Of a stretch of DNA of 64,000 bases, positions 29,806 through 37,366 are shown piece after piece. A program made the translations under genes and the position numbers. Positions within the stretch are counted from its first letter, which is position 1. Each line of letters opens with the position of its first letter. Under the pieces are notes generated by a model, which searched no databases, was not told the origin of the DNA, and saw nothing but the letters and a program-made list of their open reading frames with translations. Origin of the DNA: Parvularcula marina (GTDB lineage Bacteria > Pseudomonadota > Alphaproteobacteria > Caulobacterales > Parvularculaceae); the NCBI RefSeq assembly GCF_003399445.1, contig NZ_QUQO01000001.1, positions 2,725,001 through 2,789,000 on the forward strand, written 5' to 3'.

Positions 29806-31032
29806 ATGACAGTCGATCACTCAACAGCACGGACTTCCGCGGTTTCGCGCCGGTTTGCTCCTCTCTTCCTGCTGTTCGCGCCTGTCGCGCTGGCCCTGAC
29901 GGGCTGCGGCGCAGAGAGTGAGGAGGTCGGCGCTCATGGCGCGGCGGCGCCTGCAATGCAGGTGGCTACCGAAGCGGCCGAAGGCGAGAATATCGAGCTG
30001 ACCGCCTCGCTACAGGGGCGGACCCGTCCTTTTGCCGTCTCGGAAGTTCGTCCACAGGTTTCAGGCCTCATTCAGAAGCGTCTCTTTGAAGAAGGCGAAG
30101 CGGTCGAGGAGGGCACGCCCCTTTATCAGATCGAGGACAGCGAATACCGCGCTGCGGTCGAAAGTGCTTCGGCCTCGCTGGCTCGCGCACGTGCCAATGC
30201 AAATGTTGCAGTTCAAAACGCCGAACGCCTCAAGGGACTTGTCGCCATCAAGGCGGTCAGCGACCAGCAATATGATGAGGCAGAAGCCGCGGCCGCACAG
30301 GCGCGGGCCGATGTCGCCATGGCAAACGCTGCGCTGACTCAAGCCAAGATCAATCTTGACCGCACGACTATCCGTGCCCCGATCAGCGGCAAGATTGGCC
30401 GCTCTTCAGTGACCCCCGGTGCGCTCGTCACTCAGAACCAGGCATCGACGCTTGCCACGATCCGCCAGCTTGATCCGCTCTATGTCGATCTGACGGCTGC
30501 CGCGACAGATGTCCTGCGCTGGAAGCGGGCAATGGCGAGCGATCTGACGAGTGCCGAGACCAAGGTGCCGGTGACTGTCACGCTTGAAGATGGCAGCACC
30601 TATGAGCATCAGGGCCAGCTGGCCTTCTCTGAGGTCAGTGTCGATGAGACTTCCGGTACGGTCGTCCTTCGCGCCATTGTGCCGAACCCTGACGGCTATT
30701 TGCTGCCAGGCATGTTCGTTCGAGCTAGCCTGCCTGTCGGTCAGCTTGAAGACGCTATCCTTGTCTCGCAAGCTGCTGTCATGCGTACCCCGACCGCTGA
30801 GCCTTATGTACTGGTGGTAGGGGAGAACGGCACCGCCGAGCAACGCATGCTGACCATCGCGCAGGCGCGGGCAGGCGACTGGGTCGTCACGGGCGGCCTC
30901 TCTGAGGGCAGCCAGGTCATCACATCCGGTCTTCAGATGCTGCGCCCCGGCGCGCCCGTCGCAGCGATGGAAAAGACACAAGACAATTCGTCCAGCAACG
31001 TTGCGAACGCTGCCGGCAACGCGGCGCTCTAG
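29806..31032 (+). CDS. RND efflux periplasmic adaptor (AcrA/MexA family lipoprotein)
   Basis: 408 residues from the ATG at 29806. The frame stays open upstream to 29065, but that part overlaps the TetR gene and has no ribosome site. The N-terminus is a lipoprotein signal with a lipobox-like LALTGC (~34-35). RPQVSGLIQKRLFEEGEAVEEG is the first half of the lipoyl/barrel-sandwich domain, a coiled coil of ~90 residues follows, and TIRAPISGKIGRSSVTPGAL is the second half. It bridges the pump and the outer-membrane channel. First gene of a three-gene operon. Confidence 0.94.
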   Translation: MTVDHSTARTSAVSRRFAPLFLLFAPVALALTGCGAESEEVGAHGAAAPAMQVATEAAEGENIELTASLQGRTRPFAVSEVRPQVSGLIQKRLFEEGEAVEEGTPLYQIEDSEYRAAVESASASLARARANANVAVQNAERLKGLVAIKAVSDQQYDEAEAAAAQARADVAMANAALTQAKINLDRTTIRAPISGKIGRSSVTPGALVTQNQASTLATIRQLDPLYVDLTAAATDVLRWKRAMASDLTSAETKVPVTVTLEDGSTYEHQGQLAFSEVSVDETSGTVVLRAIVPNPDGYLLPGMFVRASLPVGQLEDAILVSQAAVMRTPTAEPYVLVVGENGTAEQRMLTIAQARAGDWVVTGGLSEGSQVITSGLQMLRPGAPVAAMEKTQDNSSSNVANAAGNAAL

Positions 31033-31050
31033 GCCCGCAACGAGGTTCAC

Positions 31051-34000
31051 ATGGCGAAGTATTTTATCGACCGGCCCGTCTTCGCATGGGTCGTAGCCAT
31101 CATTCTCATGCTTGCGGGTGTCATGGCGCTACGCGTCCTGCCGGTTTCGCAGTACCCGGAGATTGCGCCGCCCAGCGTGACGGTCAGCGCGATCTATCCG
31201 GGGGCTTCTGCCAAAGCGGTGGAAGATTCCGTGACGCAGGTTCTGGAACGTCAGATGACCGGGCTCGACGGGCTCAAATATTTCTCATCAAGTTCCAGCT
31301 CTTCGGGCGCCAGCACCGTGACACTGACCTTCGAGGCCGGGACCGATCCCGACATCGCGCAGGTTCAGGTCCAGAACAAGCTTTCGCAGGCAACGCCGCT
31401 TCTGCCTGAACAGGTCCAGCGTCAGGGCGTGACGGTCAGTAAATCTGGCCAGAACTTTCTGCTTGTTGTCGGACTGGTCTCGCCCAACGGCACACACAAC
31501 CAGACCGACCTTGCCGATTATGCGCAGTCCGTCATGATCGACCCTGTCAGCCGCGTAGACGGTGTCGGTAATGTGCAGATTTTCGGTGCGCAATACGCCA
31601 TGCGGATCTGGATCAACCCTGACAAGCTCACGCAGTACAGCCTGACACCAAACGACGTGGTCAACGCGATCCGTGAGCAGAACACTCAAGTCTCCTCTGG
31701 CTCACTTGGCGGACTGCCAAATGCCGGTAACCAGGAGATTTCAGCGACCATCACGCTACAGTCGCTTCTGACTGATCCGTCCGAATTCGAGAACATTTTC
31801 CTCAAGACGACGCCGGATGGCGCGGCTGTTACCGTCGCCGATGTCGCACGGGTTGAGATGGGGGCGGAGAATTATGAATTCGTCTCTCGCTGGAACGGCA
31901 GTCCCTCCATGGGCTTTGCAATCCAGCTTGCCTCCGGCGCCAACGCGCTCGACACGGCAGAGGCAGTCCGTCACCGGGTCAATGAACTGGCAGCGACAAC
32001 GCTGCCGGACGATGTTGAGGTCATCTACCCTTATGACGTGACGCCCTTCGTCGACAAATCCATTCACGAAGTGCAAAAAACGCTGATCGAGGCGATCTTC
32101 CTCGTCTTCATCGTGATGCTGGTTTTCCTGCAGAATTTACGGGCGACACTCGTACCCATGATCGCTGTGCCGGTCGTTCTCCTCGGGACCTTCGCTGTCC
32201 TTGCCGCCTTTGGCTATTCCATCAATGTGCTGACCATGTTCGCCATGGTGCTCGCCATTGGCCTGCTGGTCGATGACGCCATCGTCGTGGTCGAGAACGT
32301 CGAGCGGGTGATGAAAGAGGAGGGGCTTTCCCCACGTGAGGCCACGCGCAAGTCGATGGATCAGATCACCGGCGCCCTGATTGGTATTGCGACTGTCCTC
32401 TCCGCGGTCTTTGTGCCGATGGCGTTTTTTCCGGGCTCGACAGGCATTATCTACCGTCAGTTCTCGGTGACCATCGTCTCGGCAATGATTCTCTCCGTGG
32501 TCGTCGCGCTGGTCCTCTCGCCGGCACTCTGCGCCACCATGCTGAAATCAGCCACTCACGAAGCAAAGGGCCTGACGGGCCGGGCAAGCGCTGCCTTCAA
32601 TCGCGGTTTTGCAAGAATGACCGACAGCTATGAGCGGATGGTTTCCCGGATACTCCGTCGTCGCCGGGTTTTCTTCGGCGTCTTTGTTGCACTGCTTCTT
32701 GGCGCCGGGCTGCTTTCAACTCGCATCCCGACCTCCTTCCTGCCGAATGAGGATCAGGGCATCGCTCTCGCGCTTGTTCAATTGCCGCCGCTGGCCAGCG
32801 TGTCGCGTACAGAAGAGATGATGGCCGATGTCCGCGACCACATCTTGACCGAAGAAGAGGCGTCAGTGCGCGGTATCTTCACCATTTCTGGCTTCTCCTT
32901 TGCCGGACAGGGTCAGAATATGGGTCTTGCCTTCATTCCGATGAAGGACTGGTCAGAGCGCGACAAGCCGGGCCTTGATGTCCAAAGCGTTGCTAACCGT
33001 TCAATGGGTGTTTTCTCTCAGTTTACGGACGGCATGGCGTTCACCATCGTGCCGCCGCCCATCCCGGAACTTGGGACATCGAGCGGTTTCGACCTCTTCC
33101 TCCAGGATCGTGGCGGGCTCGGTCATGAAGCGCTGATCAATGCGCGCAACCAGCTTCTCGGCACCGCTGGGCAAAGCCCGCTTCTGATGGGGGTGCGCCC
33201 GAACGGTCAGGACGATAACCCGCAATTCAACATCTCGATCGACTCGCAAAAGGCGCAAGCCCTTGGCCTCAGCATCGCCGATGTGAACAGCACGCTGTCA
33301 ACCGCGCTGGGCGGACTTTACGTCAATGACTTCATTGACCGTGGCCGGATCAAACGCGTTTTCGTGCAGGCGGATGCGCCCTTCCGCATGATGCCCGAAG
33401 ATATCGAGCAGATCCGTGTCAGGAATGCGCAAGGTGAGATGATCCCGCTGAGCGCGATCGCGACGATGGAGTGGGATTACGGCTCGCCGCAATTGCAACG
33501 CTATAATGGTGTCCCGGCCATCCAGCTTCAGGGGGCTGCCGCCCCCGGCTACAGCTCAGGCGATGCCATGGCGGAAATGGAACGCCTAATCGGGCAACTT
33601 CCTGAAGGGATCGGCTTTGAATGGACGGGTCTGAGTGAACAGGAGCAATCCTCCGGGGCACAGGCGCCTCTGCTTTATGCGCTCTCTGTGCTGATCGTCT
33701 TTCTTTGCCTTGCGGCACTTTATGAAAGCTGGACGGTGCCGGTCTCCGTGCTGCTTGTAATGCCGCTCGGCATTATCGGGGCGCTGGTCTCGGCCTATTT
33801 CCGCGGGCTCTCAAATGACATCTTCTTCCAGGTGGGTATGCTGACGACCATTGGTCTTGCGTCAAAGAACGCGATCCTGATTGTCGAATTTGCCAAGTCG
33901 CTGGAAGAGCAGGGCAAAGAGCTTATCGAGGCGACCAAGGAAGCAGTCCGCATGCGGCTACGGCCGATCCTGATGACATCGCTCGCCTTTGGTTTTGGCG

Positions 34001-34209
34001 TCATCCCGCTGGCCTTATCAAGCGGGGCAGGGGCGGCAGCGCGGATTGCCATTGGCTCTGCCGTTCTTGGCGGGGTGATCGCCGCGACGATTTTCGGTAT
34101 CTTCTTTGCTCCACTCTTTTACGTCATGATACGGAAGATCACAGGCGCACGGCCTCTCAAACGGCCGGGCGAAGCTGACCTCAACCCGTCCATGCAACCG
34201 GCGGAATAG
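31051..34209 (+). CDS. RND multidrug efflux pump (HAE1, AcrB/MexB family)
   Basis: 1052 residues, full family length. It starts with the classic MAKYFIDRPVFAWVVAIILM. TM4 carries GLLVDDAIVVVENVERVM with the two proton-relay aspartates, and TM helices plus two large periplasmic loops are in order. It exports hydrophobic or amphiphilic compounds by proton antiport. It starts 18 bp after the adaptor gene, and the outer-membrane factor follows 6 bp downstream, so the tripartite system is complete. Confidence 0.96.
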   Translation: MAKYFIDRPVFAWVVAIILMLAGVMALRVLPVSQYPEIAPPSVTVSAIYPGASAKAVEDSVTQVLERQMTGLDGLKYFSSSSSSSGASTVTLTFEAGTDPDIAQVQVQNKLSQATPLLPEQVQRQGVTVSKSGQNFLLVVGLVSPNGTHNQTDLADYAQSVMIDPVSRVDGVGNVQIFGAQYAMRIWINPDKLTQYSLTPNDVVNAIREQNTQVSSGSLGGLPNAGNQEISATITLQSLLTDPSEFENIFLKTTPDGAAVTVADVARVEMGAENYEFVSRWNGSPSMGFAIQLASGANALDTAEAVRHRVNELAATTLPDDVEVIYPYDVTPFVDKSIHEVQKTLIEAIFLVFIVMLVFLQNLRATLVPMIAVPVVLLGTFAVLAAFGYSINVLTMFAMVLAIGLLVDDAIVVVENVERVMKEEGLSPREATRKSMDQITGALIGIATVLSAVFVPMAFFPGSTGIIYRQFSVTIVSAMILSVVVALVLSPALCATMLKSATHEAKGLTGRASAAFNRGFARMTDSYERMVSRILRRRRVFFGVFVALLLGAGLLSTRIPTSFLPNEDQGIALALVQLPPLASVSRTEEMMADVRDHILTEEEASVRGIFTISGFSFAGQGQNMGLAFIPMKDWSERDKPGLDVQSVANRSMGVFSQFTDGMAFTIVPPPIPELGTSSGFDLFLQDRGGLGHEALINARNQLLGTAGQSPLLMGVRPNGQDDNPQFNISIDSQKAQALGLSIADVNSTLSTALGGLYVNDFIDRGRIKRVFVQADAPFRMMPEDIEQIRVRNAQGEMIPLSAIATMEWDYGSPQLQRYNGVPAIQLQGAAAPGYSSGDAMAEMERLIGQLPEGIGFEWTGLSEQEQSSGAQAPLLYALSVLIVFLCLAALYESWTVPVSVLLVMPLGIIGALVSAYFRGLSNDIFFQVGMLTTIGLASKNAILIVEFAKSLEEQGKELIEATKEAVRMRLRPILMTSLAFGFGVIPLALSSGAGAAARIAIGSAVLGGVIAATIFGIFFAPLFYVMIRKITGARPLKRPGEADLNPSMQPAE

Positions 34210-34215
34210 ATCATC

Positions 34216-35631
34216 ATGAAACATATTTTTGTCATGACGGCCGCAACGGCCTTCGCACTGACCGGCTGTGTCAGTATGGCGCCAGATTATGAGCGTCCCG
34301 ATGCACCGATCGCCTCCTCCCTGCCGGCACAAACTTCAAATGTCGGCGTGGCGGCAGCAGGGCTCGGCTGGCGGCAATTTATTGCCGATCCGGCGCTCGA
34401 GGGGCTGATCGATACAGCGCTTACGAATAATCGTGACCTTCGAGTCGCGATCCTCAATGTGCAGGCGGCGCAAGCACAGTACGGCATCACCCGCTCCCAG
34501 CGCTTCCCCTCTATCGATGCGCAAGGCACGGTGACCGACCGTGGACTGTTTGAGGATGATGGGGCGAGCCAGAACCCCGCCCTTCAGGCGCAGAGCGTTG
34601 ATCAGGCGACGGCGCAACTGGCCGTCACAGCCTATGAGCTTGATCTCTTCGGCCGGGTGACGAGCCTCAACCGGGCCGCGCAGCAGCACTACTTTGCGGC
34701 GGAAGAGAACGCCCGTGCGGCCCAGCTTTCGCTGATCGGCGCGGTGTCGAATGGCTGGCTTGGCCTTGTGACAAACACCCAGCTTCTCGCGCTGGCGCAG
34801 GAAACCGCGAGCAGTCAGGAAGAATCTCTCAACCTCACACGCGCGCGGTTAGAGGCAGGCATTGCAAGCGATCTTGATTATCAGCGTGCGGTCACAAGCG
34901 TTGAGCAAGCGCGGGCCGATACGGCCCGCTATGAGGCGGCTGTCCGCCAGAGCCTCAATGCGCTGGAGCTTCTCGTCGGTGGCCCCTTGCCGGAAGGGAT
35001 CGCTGAGGCTGCGGCGGAAAGTGAGATGTCCGTCCGGCTCGATCTTTATGCCGATCAGTCATCTGACATTCTTCTCTCGCGGCCGGATGTTCAGGCAGCG
35101 GAGAATACGCTTCGGGCAGCGAATGCGGAGATCGGGGCGGCACGCGCGGCTTTCTTCCCGCAGATCAGCCTGACGGGCAGCGCAGGCTATGCCAGCACCG
35201 AGCTCGACAATCTCTTCTCCAGCGCTAATGGCGTTTGGAGTTATGGCCCGCAGGTCTCCCTGCCGATTTTCTCCGGCGGCCAAAACCGCGCCAATCTACG
35301 GCTCGCAAAAACGCAGCGCGAGATCGCTCTTGCCCAATATGAGGGCGCCATCCAGAGCGCCTTCCGCGAGACAGCCGATGCGCTGGCAGTCGCGGACACG
35401 ATTGATGATCAGATTGCCGCGCTTGACCGGCTGGTTGCGGCGAGCGAGCGGGCGCAGTTCCTTTCGGAACAGCGCCTCAAAGACGGGGTTGATAATTACC
35501 TCTCCGTACTCGACGCACAGCGCGCGGTCTATCAAGCGCAGCAGGCCCTTATCTCGGCCCGGCTCGAACGCTCGCGAAATGCGGTTGCGCTCTATCTCGC
35601 TCTTGGTGGCGGGCAGGCGGGTTCAATCTAG
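34216..35631 (+). CDS. Outer-membrane efflux lipoprotein (NodT/OprM family)
   Basis: 471 residues. The lipoprotein signal has a lipobox ending ALTGC at about residue 16, followed by APDYERPDAP, typical of the NodT/OprM group. Two outer-membrane efflux repeats follow (about 60-250 and 270-460), including DLFGRVTSLNRAAQQ and LSRPDVQAAENTLRAANAEIGAARAAFFPQISL-type motifs (given in part). It forms the outer-membrane channel of the efflux pump encoded just upstream. Last gene of the operon; the interrupted tRNA-Arg begins 6 bp later. Confidence 0.94.
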   Translation: MKHIFVMTAATAFALTGCVSMAPDYERPDAPIASSLPAQTSNVGVAAAGLGWRQFIADPALEGLIDTALTNNRDLRVAILNVQAAQAQYGITRSQRFPSIDAQGTVTDRGLFEDDGASQNPALQAQSVDQATAQLAVTAYELDLFGRVTSLNRAAQQHYFAAEENARAAQLSLIGAVSNGWLGLVTNTQLLALAQETASSQEESLNLTRARLEAGIASDLDYQRAVTSVEQARADTARYEAAVRQSLNALELLVGGPLPEGIAEAAAESEMSVRLDLYADQSSDILLSRPDVQAAENTLRAANAEIGAARAAFFPQISLTGSAGYASTELDNLFSSANGVWSYGPQVSLPIFSGGQNRANLRLAKTQREIALAQYEGAIQSAFRETADALAVADTIDDQIAALDRLVAASERAQFLSEQRLKDGVDNYLSVLDAQRAVYQAQQALISARLERSRNAVALYLALGGGQAGSI

Positions 35632-35637
35632 GCTGAC

Positions 35638-35683
35638 TGGTGACCCCGACTGGATTCGAACCAGTGGCCTACAGATTAGGAAT
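35638..35683 (-). pseudogene. 3' part of host tRNA-Arg(CCT), interrupted by the element
   Basis: Reading the minus strand, this holds the anticodon loop and 3' anticodon stem (within the att core), the variable loop, a complete T-arm (ACTGG TTCGAAT CCAGT), acceptor strand CGGGGTC, discriminator A and an encoded CCA. The 5' part is 11 kb away at 46793-46839. The sequence now upstream of this half is element DNA that does not pair with the acceptor strand, so this end cannot make a normal tRNA. Confidence 0.9.
35668..35683. repeat. Attachment core, left copy (attL)
   Basis: CCTACAGATTAGGAAT, identical to 46793-46808. On the tRNA strand it spans the end of the 5' anticodon stem, the anticodon loop and the 3' anticodon stem, the usual crossover site for anticodon-loop tyrosine integrases. 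Confidence 0.92.
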
Positions 35684-35766
35684 ACGCTGTCGGTGCCTAA
35701 CTTGAGCTAATTCACCCCGCAGAAGCTTGAAATCATTTACTTCTGAGGGCCTCCGATATAACTCGA

Positions 35767-35809
35767 GTTACCGTTACAAAGGTTTCTCGGTTTCTCAAGG
35801 GGGTTTCTC
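35767..35809. repeat. Short repeats next to attL: GTTAC pair and three GGTTTCTC copies
   Basis: GTTACC and GTTAC lie back to back at 35767-35777, matching the iteron motif after the primase gene. GGTTTCTC occurs at 35781, 35789 and 35802, the last copy touching the integrase start. GTTTCTCGTG recurs near the other end at 46719-46728. They may be integrase arm-type or excisionase sites (inference). Confidence 0.5.
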
Positions 35810-36907
35810 GTGGCGGTCAAACGGATAACAGAAGCAGTGGCGCGGCAGGCTCAGTTGGGCCAGCCACAGGCGGTGTGGGACACGGAGCTGAAGGGATTCG
35901 GGCTCGTTGTTCGGAAGACCGGCAAGGTCTCGCTCCTTATTCAGAAAAACATCGGTGGCCGGAAGACCCGCCTTTCGCTGGGTCATTGGCCCACGTTGAA
36001 GATCGAAGAGGCTCGTCGGCTGGCTCGCGTCAAGCTGGCTGAGATTGAGTCCGGAGTGGTGGTCAAAGAAGAGCGGCAGGGAATGACGCTCCGCGAGGCC
36101 GCCGAGACACATATACAGGACATGATCAAGGACGCCCGTAGCAGCTACAAGGGGCTCTTGCCGGAGCTAGAGCGGTACATGGCCGACTGGCTGGACCGCC
36201 CGTTGTCGAGGATCTCGGCCGAGGAGGTGAAGCACCGTCACGGCCAGATGAAGGACAAGAAGGCGACAGCGAACCGCGTGTTCCGAATCTTCCGGGCCGT
36301 TTGGAACACCGCGCGCCCGATAGACGATCTGCCCGAATGCCCAACACGCGCGCTGCGCTGGTACTACGTGCCCGGAAAGACGTCGCGCATCGAAGACCTC
36401 GCCGATTGGCACAAGATGGTGGACGGCGTGCGTAATCTCGTTGTTCGCGACTGGCTTCTATTCACGTTGGGCTCGGGGCTCCGGGTCTCTGATGCCTTGT
36501 CCGTGAAGCTTTCGGAGGTGGACTGGGAGGAGGCTGTGCTGACACGCCCTCGGCCCAAGGGGGGCGAGCGCCGAGCTTTTCGCATCCCCATGAGCACGCA
36601 GTTGATGGAGATTTTGGAACGTCGGCGACAATGGGGCGGAGTCTGGGCGTTCCCGTCGTCTCGCAATGACGGTCACCTGACAAACCCCAAGAGATCGATG
36701 ATCGCTGCGGGACTGCCCACGCAAACGCATGACATGCGGCGTACCTACTCGTCTGTGGCGCTGACACTTGGGGTGCCGCAGCCGATAATCTCCATTCTCA
36801 TGAACCACGCGCCGCAGGGCATGACTGCGAGGTATCAGAACCTCACTCCAGAGGAGTTGCGTCCTTGGCAACAGAAGATCAGTGACGCTTTGTTCACGAG
36901 AGGCTGA
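35810..36907 (+). CDS. Tyrosine recombinase integrase
   Basis: 365 residues from GTG at 35810. The N-terminal part (~1-90, VWDTELKGFGLVVRKTGKVS, RKTRLSLGHWPTLKIEEAR) is the DUF4102-type arm-binding domain; residues ~92-170 are a SAM-like core-binding domain. The catalytic domain is complete: R225 (GLRVSD), K250, H307-x-x-R310 (THDMRRTY), H333 (LMNH) and nucleophile Y342 (ARYQNL). It lies 126 bp from attL and points inward. It would integrate and, with a helper, excise the element at tRNA-Arg(CCT). Confidence 0.95.
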   Translation: MAVKRITEAVARQAQLGQPQAVWDTELKGFGLVVRKTGKVSLLIQKNIGGRKTRLSLGHWPTLKIEEARRLARVKLAEIESGVVVKEERQGMTLREAAETHIQDMIKDARSSYKGLLPELERYMADWLDRPLSRISAEEVKHRHGQMKDKKATANRVFRIFRAVWNTARPIDDLPECPTRALRWYYVPGKTSRIEDLADWHKMVDGVRNLVVRDWLLFTLGSGLRVSDALSVKLSEVDWEEAVLTRPRPKGGERRAFRIPMSTQLMEILERRRQWGGVWAFPSSRNDGHLTNPKRSMIAAGLPTQTHDMRRTYSSVALTLGVPQPIISILMNHAPQGMTARYQNLTPEELRPWQQKISDALFTRG

Positions 36908-36914
36908 ATGGTGT

Positions 36915-36942
36915 TTGTTACAGCGAACGCTTGCGTTATAAT
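36915..36942 (+). promoter_or_regulatory. Strong sigma70-like promoter for the xis/primase genes
   Basis: TTGTTA (36915-36920), a 16-base spacer, then a consensus TATAAT (36937-36942). The spacer and the start of the -10 contain the inverted repeat AACGC-tt-GCGTT (36926-36937), a likely operator. A GTTAC iteron-like motif overlaps the -35. The AlpA-like gene starts ~130 bp downstream. Confidence 0.6.
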
Positions 36943-37072
36943 TTGGACACGCATTGCGGTCAGGCCTTCGAAGACACCCACGCACAAGTGAACATCGGCC
37001 TGAAGAGCTGCCAGGGGCCTCCGGCGGGAGGCAGGCGGGTTAAGTCGGATACCCGCGTTCCCGAAAGGTGAG

Positions 37073-37366
37073 ATGCAGCGCCGCCTCTATTTGCCCGATA
37101 TGGGCAGGAGGCGGAGTGTGAGTCTAGAAGACCAAATCCGACAGATGGCCGTGGAAGCCATCGAACAAATCATCCCTGAAACGGTCGCGGTTCGTCAGGA
37201 ATACCTGACGCCCAAACAAGCAGCCGATTATCTCGGCGTTGCTCAGCAGACTATGTATAACTGGCGCTCCCGTCGCGAGGGGCCGCCCGCTCTTCGAATG
37301 GGCGAGCGCTATCTTCGCTATAAGCGTAGCGATCTAGACCAGTGGGTCGCGGGGGGTGGGCGATGA
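37073..37366 (+). CDS. AlpA/excisionase-like helix-turn-helix protein
   Basis: 97 residues. ATG at 37073 follows the ribosome site aaaggtgag. Residues ~42-95 form an HTH_17/MerR-like winged helix: LTPKQAADYLGVAQQTMYNW and then RMGERYLRYKRSDLDQWV. Such proteins act as excisionases or as activators of satellite excision (AlpA of P4-like elements). The stop overlaps the primase start by 4 bp (ATGA), so it is co-translated with the replication gene. The role in excision or induction is inferred. Confidence 0.85.
   Translation: MQRRLYLPDMGRRRSVSLEDQIRQMAVEAIEQIIPETVAVRQEYLTPKQAADYLGVAQQTMYNWRSRREGPPALRMGERYLRYKRSDLDQWVAGGGR

Noticed and set aside
35638-35720. Complete functional tRNA at the left element border
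   Set aside because: T-arm, 3' acceptor strand and CCA are normal, but the sequence upstream on the tRNA strand has only a weak D-arm likeness and cannot pair with the acceptor strand; it is a hybrid of host 3' half and element DNA.
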